The position numbers and the translations under genes were made by a program. The notes below the pieces were generated by a model, which did no database searches, was not told the origin of the DNA, and worked only from the letters and a program-made list of their open reading frames with translations. This document shows positions 1 to 6,383 of a stretch of DNA of 14,054 bases, in pieces; within the stretch, counting starts at the first letter, position 1; every line of letters starts with the position of its first letter. Source of the stretch: CAZLGC01 sp964559275 (GTDB taxonomy: Bacteria; Patescibacteriota; CALEFQ01); NCBI GenBank assembly GCA_964559275.1, contig CAZLGC010000029.1, positions 1-14,054 of the forward strand, written 5' to 3'.

Positions 1-1
1 G

Positions 2-508
2 GAATGGATAATTATCATCGCTATCTTAGCCGTGGTTTTGATCACTGCCTACACTCTGATCGTCGGAGCACCACCGGTACCGACCCCGAAGAGAGTGGCC
101 AGCCAGATGTTGGAGTTAGCCGCAATCAAGCCGGGAGAAACCGTCTATGACCTTGGCAGTGGCGACGGGCGCCTGATTTTTGCCGCGGCCAAGCAGGGGG
201 CTAAGGCTGTCGGCCTGGAGATCTCCCCGGTGATGTATCCTTGGTCTTATCTGCGCAAAATTGCCAAACGCTCGCCGGCACAGCTGCGTTTCCGGGATTT
301 TCTATGGACAGATCTGAGCCCGGCGGACGTGATCCTAATCTATATGTTCCCGACTACCAACGAACTGTTGCTGCCCAAGAAACTGAAGCGTGAACTCAAG
401 CCCGGTTCCCGGGTGATCTCGCTCGCCTTCGAAATTCCCGGGCTGGATTTACAAGACAAAGTCAAAGCCAAATCATATCCCGGATACATCTTTTCTTACC
501 AAGTCTAA
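2..508 (+). CDS. FAM173-like class I SAM-dependent methyltransferase, membrane-anchored (5' end at window edge)
   Basis: Likely a SAM-dependent methyltransferase. Seen: a glycine-rich SAM motif with D-LGSGDGR, an acidic residue 15-16 positions later (GLEIS), and a C-terminal part ending in a KPGSRVIS segment. This layout, with a preceding PPVPTP stretch and a hydrophobic N-terminus, resembles the FAM173 family, whose eukaryotic members methylate lysines on ATP synthase subunit c and the adenine nucleotide translocase; the substrate here is unknown. A GTG at 32 could start it, but the frame is open to base 2 and reads EWIIIIAILAVVLITAYTLIVG, a full membrane segment. Base 1 is G, as expected if an ATG ends there, giving an M-E start like the next gene. 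I infer that the true start lies at the window edge. Its stop overlaps the next ATG by one base (TAATG). Confidence 0.8.
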   Translation, partial: EWIIIIAILAVVLITAYTLIVGAPPVPTPKRVASQMLELAAIKPGETVYDLGSGDGRLIFAAAKQGAKAVGLEISPVMYPWSYLRKIAKRSPAQLRFRDFLWTDLSPADVILIYMFPTTNELLLPKKLKRELKPGSRVISLAFEIPGLDLQDKVKAKSYPGYIFSYQV

Positions 509-1056
509 TGGAACCAATCACTGGTATTATCATCCTGACCGCCGCCGGACCCATTGTTTACTGGCTTTGGGTCGCTCACGTCAAGGGGGCGCCCTATTTA
601 CCGACTCCTCCACGGGCAGTTGAGAAAATGTTAGAGCTGGCAGAAATTAAACCTGATGAGAAAGTTTACGATATAGGCTGCGGCGACGGTCGCTTAGTAA
701 TTGCCGCTGCCCGGGATTACCAGGCCAAAGCTGTGGGTTTTGAGATCTCGCCGCCGGTGTACCTGACAGCAAAGTTGTGGCACAAGCTGCGCAAAACTGA
801 AACAAATGCCCGAATATTATTCAAAGACTCGCGCACAGTTGCTTTTTCTGACGCAGATGTTATTGTCAACTTCATGACTCCAGATTCGCTAAAGGAAACC
901 TGGCGCGAGAAACTAGAATCGGAGCTTAAACCGTCTGCCCGAGTTCTTTCCTACGCTTTTGCTATCGACGGCTGGAAACCTAGCCTTGTCACCGAGCCGG
1001 AAAAAGCTTACAACGTAGGTCCCATCTATCTATATAAAATGTCCGACATCAAATGA
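508..1056 (+). CDS. FAM173-like class I SAM-dependent methyltransferase, membrane-anchored paralog
   Basis: A second methyltransferase of the same family as the gene before it, 182 residues. Residues 5-22 form one hydrophobic segment, followed by APYLPTPPRAVEKML, then the SAM motif DIGCGDGR (55-62) and an acidic GFEIS (77-81). The C-terminal half has a DADVIVNFM strand and a KPSARVLSYAF strand, as in FAM173 proteins. Both copies share the P-x-x-P linker, MLELA-IKP and VYD-G-GDGRL blocks, so this is a diverged tandem duplication. The family is known for protein-lysine methylation, but no target is visible here. The 5' end overlaps the upstream stop by one base and the stop overlaps the next start (ATGA), so translation is probably coupled. 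Confidence is high for the fold and moderate for the subfamily. Confidence 0.85.
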   Translation: MEPITGIIILTAAGPIVYWLWVAHVKGAPYLPTPPRAVEKMLELAEIKPDEKVYDIGCGDGRLVIAAARDYQAKAVGFEISPPVYLTAKLWHKLRKTETNARILFKDSRTVAFSDADVIVNFMTPDSLKETWREKLESELKPSARVLSYAFAIDGWKPSLVTEPEKAYNVGPIYLYKMSDIK

Positions 1057-1916
1057 AAATAGACCTCCATCTACATTCTAATGCCTCCGATGGAGATTTT
1101 TCTCCCACCAAACTGGTGCGGGAATTTAAGCGGGCCGGGCACGAGGCTATCGCGCTTTTTGATCACGACACAGTCAAAGGTGTCCCCGAATTTTTACGCG
1201 CTGGCAAGAAATATAATATTATGACCGTCCCCGGCGTAGAAATGAGTTCTGTGCACAAAGGCTATAACCTGCACATAGCCGGTCTGGGTATAGACCACAC
1301 CAACCGAAATCTACGCCAGCGCTTCCGCCGCTACCGGGAAGCACGGGTAAAAAGAGCCCGGCAAATTGTCAAAAAATTACAGAAACTGGGTTTTAAGATT
1401 TCTTTCAAAGAAGTCCGCGCCAAAGCCGGGGGAGTTGTAAATCGTCCCCATATTGCCCAGGCTCTGTTGGAAAAGTCTGCTAACCAAGAATTGCTGAAAA
1501 AGTTCACCCGCAAAAAGCTGACGGCTTCTCATGTTATCCAGGCCCTGATTTCACAAGGTAAGCCGGCCTATGTTCGCTACCAGAAAGAGAGTACTGCCAG
1601 CGACATCAAGCGAATCCAGGCCGCTGGCGGACTAGCTATTTTCTGCCACCCCTGGTTCAGCAAGGAACTGCAGCCCAGAATTTCTATCGAGAAACTTCTC
1701 CGCAGCCTAAAGCGTATCGGCATTGACGGCATCGAAGCTTTTCCGCGACCGCCCTACAGTAAACAGAAAGACAAATACATTCGCCTGGCCAGAAAATACA
1801 ACCTTATACCCAGCAGCGGTAGTGATTTCCACGGCCCGGTACATAATCAAAAAATTCCCAAATATCAAACCCCGGACTGGGTCCTGGCAGATATTTTAAA
1901 GAAACTGGAAAAATAA
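1053..1916 (+). CDS. PHP-domain metal-dependent phosphoesterase (TrpH/YciV-like)
   Basis: A PHP-family phosphoesterase, 287 residues, the usual length for the YciV/TrpH group, whose studied members hydrolyse 3',5'-nucleoside bisphosphates and trim short RNA 5' ends. Metal ligands are visible in order: D-L-H-L-H at 4-8, D13, F-D-H-D at 36-39, GVEMS with E63, H74, H133 in N-R-P-H, CHP with H199, and SGSDFHG with D258 and H260. The set is complete, so an active enzyme is expected. The middle part (about 85-180) is basic and helical and matches the inserted domain of this group. It starts inside the previous stop (ATGA) and ends 1 nt before queH, so it is in the operon. The exact substrate is an inference from the family. 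Confidence 0.88.
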   Translation: MKIDLHLHSNASDGDFSPTKLVREFKRAGHEAIALFDHDTVKGVPEFLRAGKKYNIMTVPGVEMSSVHKGYNLHIAGLGIDHTNRNLRQRFRRYREARVKRARQIVKKLQKLGFKISFKEVRAKAGGVVNRPHIAQALLEKSANQELLKKFTRKKLTASHVIQALISQGKPAYVRYQKESTASDIKRIQAAGGLAIFCHPWFSKELQPRISIEKLLRSLKRIGIDGIEAFPRPPYSKQKDKYIRLARKYNLIPSSGSDFHGPVHNQKIPKYQTPDWVLADILKKLEK

Positions 1917-1917
1917 T

Positions 1918-2496
1918 ATGCCCAGTATACTTCTACACATTTGTTGCGCCCCTTGCGCCACTGCCATTATTGAGAAACTCCAAAAGGAGGGCTTCGACGT
2001 AACGGGTTTTTTCTATAATCCTAATATCCAGCCCCTGGCGGAACATGAAAAGAGACTCGATTCGCTGCGAAAATATTTGAAAACGAAACAGGTTGACTTA
2101 ATTCACGAAAAGACTGCCGAGGATTATGCCCAAGAATACAAACAGGCCATACAAGGTTGCCAATCACCCGCTGAAAGATGCACAGCTTGTTATGATCTTC
2201 GTTTAAAAGAAACCGCCCGGCAGGCACAGCAGATGGATATGGATGTCTATACCTCCACGCTCCTGGCCAGCCCGCACCAGGACATTGAAATGATTCGCAA
2301 GTTGGGAGAAAAATATGCCCGCGAATTCGATGTCGATTTCTTCTACCCTGATTCGGGTAATAAAAAATTTAAGGGCTTCAGGCCTCTTTTCACCCGGGGC
2401 AGGAAATTAGCTAAGGCTGCCAAACTCTATGAGCAGACCTACTGCGGCTGCCCGGACAGCCAAAAAGAGGCATTTGCCAAGGGAGAAGAGAAATAG
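1918..2496 (+). CDS. queH: epoxyqueuosine reductase QueH
   Basis: QueH (DUF208 family) reduces epoxyqueuosine to queuosine in the anticodon wobble position of GUN tRNAs, replacing the unrelated cobalamin enzyme QueG. The protein is 192 residues, typical of the family. It opens with LLHICCAPCA (C9, C10, C13) and has RCTACYDLRL (C88, C91) and YCGC (C176, C178), the cysteines expected for the metal sites, plus STLLASPHQ and FRPLFTRGRK blocks. queA, which makes its substrate, lies 1.0 kb downstream in the same operon, supporting the call. The start ATG is 2 bases after the preceding stop. No preQ1 synthesis genes are in the window, so the cell may salvage preQ1 or keep them elsewhere. Confidence 0.95.
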   Translation: MPSILLHICCAPCATAIIEKLQKEGFDVTGFFYNPNIQPLAEHEKRLDSLRKYLKTKQVDLIHEKTAEDYAQEYKQAIQGCQSPAERCTACYDLRLKETARQAQQMDMDVYTSTLLASPHQDIEMIRKLGEKYAREFDVDFFYPDSGNKKFKGFRPLFTRGRKLAKAAKLYEQTYCGCPDSQKEAFAKGEEK

Positions 2497-2508
2497 TAAA
2501 ATAAAACC

Positions 2509-2862
2509 ATGCGTCAAGATGATCTTAGGGAAAGTCCGTTAGAAAAAATGGAGTCGCCGGAAAGACCGCGACCTAAGGTTTATAATTGGGGACTCCTAAT
2601 TAGTATATTTTTTGCAATTGGCTTGTTTTTCTTGGGCATGTATCTTTACTCGGTCTTTTTCCCGGACGCCCCGATAACTACGATTGTTGCCATCAAGATA
2701 ATTTTCCTGGTCTTCCTACTGTTCTTCCTCATCTATTCTATCTTTGCCTTGTATCACGCTTTCCGCTTCGGTTTTCAGGGAGATCTCACAATCATATCAA
2801 CCGCCATCTATATAATCATTTCGGTTGTAATAATCGGAATTGCCTGGAACCTGATATTCTAA
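2509..2862 (+). CDS. small three-helix membrane protein, unknown function
   Basis: I do not recognise this 117-residue protein. A polar, proline-rich N-terminus of about 26 residues is followed by three hydrophobic segments at about 27-50, 57-85 and 93-116, so it should be an integral membrane protein with very short loops. Residues 86-92 (FRFGFQG) form the only polar loop of note. It sits 12 nt after queH and 4 nt before the PH-domain membrane protein, inside the operon, and may function with that neighbour, but this is inference from position only. The ATG at 2509 lacks a strong SD sequence, as do the neighbouring overlapping genes. Confidence 0.75.
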   Translation: MRQDDLRESPLEKMESPERPRPKVYNWGLLISIFFAIGLFFLGMYLYSVFFPDAPITTIVAIKIIFLVFLLFFLIYSIFALYHAFRFGFQGDLTIISTAIYIIISVVIIGIAWNLIF

Positions 2863-2866
2863 CCAT

Positions 2867-3499
2867 ATGCGCCGCGAAGGTCATTTCTTTCCCGAACAAC
2901 ACGAAAACGAAAAAATAATCCTCTTCACCCGCCGACATTGGATTGTTTTTGTTGGCCATCTAGTATTAACAGCTTTCATCGGAGCTATTATCGAAGGGGT
3001 CCTGTATTTGGGTTACATGTATATCCCGGCAGTCAACGAGAGTGCTGATGCCGAAATAATTATTTTCACCCTGGGAGCGATTGTGGCCCTGATGGTCTGG
3101 TTGATTATGTTTATCGGCTGGGTGGATTATTATCTGGACGTCTGGATGGTTACTAATGAGCGTATTGTTGAAATCAAGCAAAACGCGCTCTTCAACCGCC
3201 AGATTTCCGAACTGGATTTGGAAGATATTGAGGATGTCAGCGCCAAAGTTGTCGGCTTTTGGGGAACCTTGCTGGGATACGGAACAATCTTCGTGCAGAC
3301 TGCCGCGACCACTGAGATGTTTGAGTTTCTGCGGATTCCCAAGCCTTACGAAGTTCAGAAGGTTGTCCTTATGCTGAAAAGCGAGATGGAAGAAAAGAGC
3401 AAAATGGAATTATCGGAGCTTTTTGAGGGTAAGACCCGATCTGTCAGGCAGATCAAACCTCTTCTTAAATATACAGAAAAGAGACACCGTAAACCTTAG
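2867..3499 (+). CDS. PH-domain (bPH2/YdbS-like) membrane protein
   Basis: A 210-residue protein with a short polar N-terminus, two transmembrane helices (about 24-50 and 63-88) and a C-terminal domain (about 90-172). The blocks WMVTNERIVEIKQ, LFNRQISELDLEDIEDV, GYGTIFVQT and a helix starting IPKPYEVQKV are typical of bacterial PH domains of the YdbS/YdbT type. Such proteins are common in Firmicutes and CPR genomes and are thought to act at the membrane; no defined activity can be assigned. The last 35 residues are a charged tail. Its TAG stop overlaps the GTG start of queA by one base, so the two are probably translationally coupled. Confidence 0.82.
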   Translation: MRREGHFFPEQHENEKIILFTRRHWIVFVGHLVLTAFIGAIIEGVLYLGYMYIPAVNESADAEIIIFTLGAIVALMVWLIMFIGWVDYYLDVWMVTNERIVEIKQNALFNRQISELDLEDIEDVSAKVVGFWGTLLGYGTIFVQTAATTEMFEFLRIPKPYEVQKVVLMLKSEMEEKSKMELSELFEGKTRSVRQIKPLLKYTEKRHRKP

Positions 3500-4545
3500 T
3501 GCTTACCAAAGAGTTTCATTACGAACTTCCGCCTGAGCTGATTGCTCAGGAACCAGTCACTCCGCGAGACCACTCGCGGTTGTTTATTGTGAACGCAAAA
3601 CGCAAAACGCAAAACATAAAATATGAGCATTTGCACTTCTATGATATCGAAAATGAATTGAGCCACGGGGATGTTTTGGTGTTCAACGATTCCAAAGTTT
3701 TTCCGGCCCGGTTGCGAGGGCAAAAAGAAACCGGTGGCAGGATCGAGGTTTTACTGCTCGAAGAACAAGCCCCTGATACCTGGACCGCGCTCCTGAAGCC
3801 CGGAAAGGGATCCGAGGGGATGACAATTGCTTTTGCCGAAAGCCTGACAGCCAAAGTTTCCGGGCGCGATGAGGAGGTCTTCACCCTCCAATTCAACCAT
3901 TCGGGAAATGAGCTGGCAAAACTAATTGACGATATCGGCGAAGCCCCGACACCACCTTACATCAAGCAGGCTCCGAAAGATTTACAAAAATACCAAACAA
4001 TTTATGCCGACAAGCGTGGCTCTGTAGCCGCCCCTACCGCTGGTTTTCATTTTACGGAAGGTTTAATGAAGAAATTGGAAGCTAAAGGGGTGCAGTTTGA
4101 GTACGTAACTTTACACGTGGGGCTCGGAACTTTCCAACCGGTCAAAGAGACTGAGGCAGAGAAGCATCAGATGCATAGTGAGCGTTATTCGGTTGATCCG
4201 GATACCTGGCAGCGTATTAGTCGGGCCAAAGGCGAAGGCCGCCGAATTATTCCCGTGGGAACGACTTCGTGCCGGCTTCTGGAAACTCTGGCTGCCAACC
4301 CGGACACGCTTTCCGGAATGACAGATCTCTACATTTTGCCAGGATATAAGTTCAAAATTTCCGATTCTTTAATAACAAATTTTCATCTGCCAAATTCAAC
4401 TCTGCTGATGCTCGTCGCGGCATTTCTTGGCACCAAGCTCAAAGATCCGGAGCAGGGAATTAAACTGATCAAGAAAATCTACACCGAAGCCGTAGCCAAG
4501 AAGTATAGTTTTTACAGCTTTGGCGATGCGATGTTTATCGAATAG
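3499..4545 (+). CDS. queA: S-adenosylmethionine:tRNA ribosyltransferase-isomerase QueA
   Basis: QueA transfers and isomerises the ribosyl part of SAM onto preQ1 in tRNA, giving epoxyqueuosine, the substrate of QueH. At 348 residues it is full length. Signature blocks include FHYELPPELIAQEP and R-D-HSRL near the N-terminus, GDVLVFNDSKVFPARL, GEAPTPPYI, YQTIYADKRGSVAAPTAGFHFT, VTLHVGLGTFQPV, H-MHSE, PVGTTSCRLLE, and SLITNFHLPNSTLLMLVAAF near the end. It starts with GTG at 3499, overlapping the stop of the PH-domain gene; the next in-frame start would remove the conserved N-terminus. A 7-nt tandem repeat lies in codons 32-41, in a variable loop. No terminator is evident after it; the isomerase gene begins 42 nt later. 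Confidence 0.97.
   Translation: MLTKEFHYELPPELIAQEPVTPRDHSRLFIVNAKRKTQNIKYEHLHFYDIENELSHGDVLVFNDSKVFPARLRGQKETGGRIEVLLLEEQAPDTWTALLKPGKGSEGMTIAFAESLTAKVSGRDEEVFTLQFNHSGNELAKLIDDIGEAPTPPYIKQAPKDLQKYQTIYADKRGSVAAPTAGFHFTEGLMKKLEAKGVQFEYVTLHVGLGTFQPVKETEAEKHQMHSERYSVDPDTWQRISRAKGEGRRIIPVGTTSCRLLETLAANPDTLSGMTDLYILPGYKFKISDSLITNFHLPNSTLLMLVAAFLGTKLKDPEQGIKLIKKIYTEAVAKKYSFYSFGDAMFIE
3593..3620 (+). repeat. 7-nt tandem repeat inside queA
   Basis: Three perfect and one degenerate copy of the unit ACGCAAA run head to tail (3593-3613 perfect, 3614-3620 with ACATAAA). The unit is not a multiple of three, so gain or loss of one copy would shift the queA frame. It encodes the polar NAKRKTQNIK part of a loop. 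Confidence 0.85.
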
Positions 4546-4562
4546 GCCAATTATGCTAGAAT
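4534..4562 (+). promoter_or_regulatory. putative sigma70-type promoter of the PGI/PMI gene
   Basis: An extended -10 box, TGC followed by TAGAAT (4557-4562), lies 25 nt before the ATG. With 17-nt spacing the -35 would be TTTATC (4534-4539), a weak match inside the end of queA. The call rests mainly on the extended -10. Confidence 0.45.
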
Positions 4563-4587
4563 ACATACAGAAAATTTTGCATTCTAT

Positions 4588-5577
4588 ATGACTTTCCCCG
4601 AAGACAAACACAACTACGCCAAAGCGATAACCGACTTCCCCAAGTTCACAATTGCGGGAGTCGAGCTCGCCAAAAAAATCGAGGTCACAGGTGATTTTCG
4701 AAGTGGCGCCATTTGTGGCATGGGAGCAAGTTCAATGGCAGCCGAACTAATCAGCACTGTCGCCAGCGGTAGCAAGCCAATTTGGGGAGTACGCCAGTAC
4801 TTTCTCCCCCGCGAGGCAACTAAGGAAACCCTTGTAATTGCTTCATCTTACTCCGGCAACACCGAGGAGACATTGGCATGCTACGGCCATGCCCGTGAAG
4901 AGGGAATGACTATAGTCGGCGCTTCCCGCGGTGGCGAGCTAAAGGAAAAATGCCAGAAGGACGGCGTACCATTCGTGGAATACCCCGAAATGTGGGAAGG
5001 CTTCCAGCCCCGCTGGGCTTTTGGCCTCTCTTTCGGTGCCCTTACTACTGTGCTTGGCAAGGCCAAAGTCATTGACGACCTAAGTGATAAAATTATTGCC
5101 GCGGCCAACAACATCGATCCGGGAACATTCAGGGAACAGGGAAAAACCGTGGCTGACCAAGTTTATGGCATGGAACCGGCAATTTACGGACCGCAAACCT
5201 TGCCTTACCTCGCCCGCATCTGGCAGATAGACATCAATGAAGATGCTAAAGTGCCGGCTTCCTGGAACTACTTTCCGGAAGTGAACCACTATGAGCTTAC
5301 CGGTTATACCCAGGAAACGGGGAACCGCATCGCCGTCATGCTCAAAGACCCGGAAGACAACCCTCGTATCCACGAGCGGATGGAAAAGACCGCCGCCATT
5401 CTTTCTGATAAAAATGTTAAGACGGTTTTTGTCGAGCTGCCCCAAGGGGATGATTTGACCAGAATTTTCGGCAGCACGATTATCGGCATGTGGGCAGCCT
5501 ATCACCTGGCCCAGCTGCATCAAGTCGACCCCGCGCCGACGGAGATGGTGGAGAAATTTAAGAAAATGCTTTCTTAG
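4588..5577 (+). CDS. bifunctional phosphoglucose/phosphomannose isomerase (SIS-domain type)
   Basis: Interconverts fructose-6-phosphate with glucose-6-phosphate and mannose-6-phosphate in sugar metabolism. The 329-residue protein has the two-SIS-domain layout of the archaeal/bacterial PGI/PMI family. Seen: GMGASSM (44-50), the sugar-phosphate loop SSYSGNTEET (86-95), QPRWAFG (140-146), and INEDAKVPASWNYFPEVNHYE (216-236), containing the conserved active-site His (H234) and nearby acidic residues. The C-terminal end HQVDPAPTEMVEKFKKML also matches the family. Length is near the usual 300-350. It probably has its own promoter at the end of queA and is followed 1 nt after the stop by a hairpin repeat. 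No clear SD precedes the ATG. Confidence 0.9.
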   Translation: MTFPEDKHNYAKAITDFPKFTIAGVELAKKIEVTGDFRSGAICGMGASSMAAELISTVASGSKPIWGVRQYFLPREATKETLVIASSYSGNTEETLACYGHAREEGMTIVGASRGGELKEKCQKDGVPFVEYPEMWEGFQPRWAFGLSFGALTTVLGKAKVIDDLSDKIIAAANNIDPGTFREQGKTVADQVYGMEPAIYGPQTLPYLARIWQIDINEDAKVPASWNYFPEVNHYELTGYTQETGNRIAVMLKDPEDNPRIHERMEKTAAILSDKNVKTVFVELPQGDDLTRIFGSTIIGMWAAYHLAQLHQVDPAPTEMVEKFKKMLS

Positions 5578-5578
5578 A

Positions 5579-5660
5579 AAGCCCAAACTCAAAACAACTC
5601 CAGGCGCAAAGACTTGGAGTTTTAGTTTGGGCTTAGAGTTGCTTTGTTTTTGGGTTTGAA
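5579..5660 (+). repeat. hairpin repeat copy 1, downstream of the PGI/PMI gene
   Basis: Starts one base after the TAG stop. Outer arms AAGCCCAAACT (5579-5589) and AGTTTGGGCTT (5624-5634) are perfect 11-bp inverted repeats; an inner stem pairs AACTCCA (5596-5602) with TGGAGTT (5615-5621). A T/G-rich stretch follows to about 5660. The first 16 bases, AAGCCCAAACTCAAAA, recur exactly after smc at 11928, also next to a stop codon. It may serve as a terminator or mRNA 3' stabiliser, but there is no continuous U tract right after the stem. Confidence 0.85.
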
Positions 5661-5664
5661 CTTA

Positions 5665-5704
5665 TCCGCAGAAAGAAAGAACGCTCGTTCCTATGGAAAG
5701 AGCG
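5665..5704 (-). terminator. probable rho-independent terminator of the minus-strand membrane gene
   Basis: On the minus strand, 16 nt after the stop at 5721, the arms CGCTC-T-TTCC and GGAA-C-GAGCG (5682-5704) form a stem with one mismatch and a 3-nt ATA loop, followed by TTCTTTCTTTCT. The T tract is interrupted by C, so strength is uncertain. Confidence 0.6.
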
Positions 5705-5720
5705 CTCTGGTATTGGTTGA

Positions 5721-6224
5721 CTACTTGCACGACCCAGTTTCTTCCGGGGGAGGCTTTCTTTCCTCGCCCGTTGGTTCGTCCTTTTCATCATTCGTTTGTT
5801 CCTCCGCTTCCGGTGATTTCTTGATAGCGGCCAGGGTATCGGCTACAACCTTCGTAATTTCCTCATCTTCCGCTTTTTTCTTGCGCTTCTCGACTTGCTG
5901 CTGGCGCCACTCATCATCAATTTTCTCGAGGCAAACTCCCACAGCATCCCACATTTCCGCAAAGGTCTTGCCGCTCAGACGGACGGAAAAAATGATGATA
6001 CCCACGTACACCGTCAAAATGGCCAGCAACTTGCCAATTAGCCCAATGGCTGCGATGAGCATCGAAAGGGAGCCCGAAAGAGCCAGGCCTAGGCCGACAG
6101 CCCCGATACCGATAGCTATCAGGAAAGCTTCAACGATATCCTTGCCAGCCTTGGCTGCACCAATGAAGTACCCCACAATCACAGGTATGGTAACCACCAT
6201 CCACAAAACAGTCAAAAAGGTCAA
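5721..6224 (-). CDS. membrane protein with charged cytoplasmic tail, unknown function
   Basis: I do not recognise this 167-residue protein. Three hydrophobic segments are visible at about 4-24, 30-50 and 53-82 (the last perhaps two short helices), followed by a helical stretch FAEMWDAVGVCLEKIDDEWRQ and a tail from about 110 rich in Lys, Glu and Pro, ending EETGSCK. It probably sits in the membrane with the tail in the cytoplasm. The start is TTG at 6224, chosen because a strong SD, AAGGAGGGG (6239-6231 on this strand), lies 6 nt before it and the downstream reading begins directly with the first membrane helix. It has its own promoter upstream and terminator downstream and is convergent with the isomerase gene. 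A 201-codon open frame on the other strand is a shadow lacking such signals. Confidence 0.75.
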   Translation of the reverse strand: MTFLTVLWMVVTIPVIVGYFIGAAKAGKDIVEAFLIAIGIGAVGLGLALSGSLSMLIAAIGLIGKLLAILTVYVGIIIFSVRLSGKTFAEMWDAVGVCLEKIDDEWRQQQVEKRKKKAEDEEITKVVADTLAAIKKSPEAEEQTNDEKDEPTGEERKPPPEETGSCK

Positions 6225-6230
6225 TTCAAC

Positions 6231-6239
6231 CCCTCCTTG
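6231..6239 (-). promoter_or_regulatory. strong Shine-Dalgarno deciding a TTG start
   Basis: AAGGAGGGG on the minus strand ends 6 nt before TTG at 6224. Another TTG at 6229 is too close to the SD, so 6224 is preferred. Confidence 0.75.
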
Positions 6240-6266
6240 TTTAGGTTAGTCCTCAAAAGACTCTTC

Positions 6267-6295
6267 AATTTACCAACTATACTACTCTTTGTCAA
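6267..6295 (-). promoter_or_regulatory. sigma70-type promoter for the minus-strand membrane gene
   Basis: On the minus strand a perfect -35 TTGACA (6295-6290), a 17-nt spacer and a -10 TAAATT (6272-6267) lie about 40 nt upstream of the TTG start. The direct repeat ACCAACTAT occurs at 6272-6280 and 6300-6308, on either side of the -35 box, and could be an operator pair. Confidence 0.6.
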
Positions 6296-6312
6296 CTACA
6301 CCAACTATCCAC

Positions 6313-6340
6313 TTGACGGCTCAAAGCCCGCTGCTATAGT
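6313..6340 (+). promoter_or_regulatory. sigma70-type promoter upstream of the four-helix-bundle / lamin-tail genes
   Basis: TTGACG (6313-6318), a 16-nt spacer and TATAGT (6335-6340) are close to consensus. The promoter is divergent from the minus-strand one at 6267-6295, with only 17 nt between the two -35 boxes. The predicted transcript starts near 6347 and enters the hairpin at 6358. Confidence 0.65.
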
Positions 6341-6357
6341 AAAGACAAAGCTTACAC

Positions 6358-6383
6358 AAAACCCTCCGTAATTGGGGGGTTTT
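6358..6383 (+). promoter_or_regulatory. hairpin covering the ribosome-binding region of the four-helix-bundle gene (or short terminator/attenuator)
   Basis: AAAACCCTCC (6358-6367) pairs with GGGGGGTTTT (6374-6383), 10 bp with one G-U, loop GTAATT. It touches the ATG at 6384 and its 3' arm holds the only purine-rich SD candidate. It could be a translational lid or, with four Ts, a weak terminator; sequence alone does not decide. Confidence 0.55.

Noticed and set aside
32..34. GTG at 32 as start of the first methyltransferase
   Set aside because: It would cut the N-terminal membrane segment seen in the paralog. The frame is open to the window edge with a fitting M-E start.
5080..5592. 170-codon minus-strand open frame opposite the isomerase gene
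   Set aside because: The plus strand clearly encodes the SIS-domain isomerase throughout; the minus frame shows no recognisable pattern.
5579..5634. CRISPR or attenuation array made of the AAGCCCAAACT repeats
   Set aside because: Only two distant copies with inverted arms and no regular spacers or cas genes.
5699..5708. 10-bp palindrome AGAGCGCTCT as an operator
   Set aside because: Overlaps the arm of the minus-strand terminator hairpin, which explains it more simply.
5644..6249. 201-codon plus-strand open frame opposite the membrane protein gene
   Set aside because: Composition is Ser/Pro/Thr-rich with no family pattern or SD. The opposite strand has coherent membrane helices, an SD, a promoter and a terminator.
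6372..6383. TTG at 6372 as start of the four-helix-bundle gene
   Set aside because: Lies in the loop and arm of a hairpin and adds only MGGF. ATG 6384 with the G run just before it is the better start.
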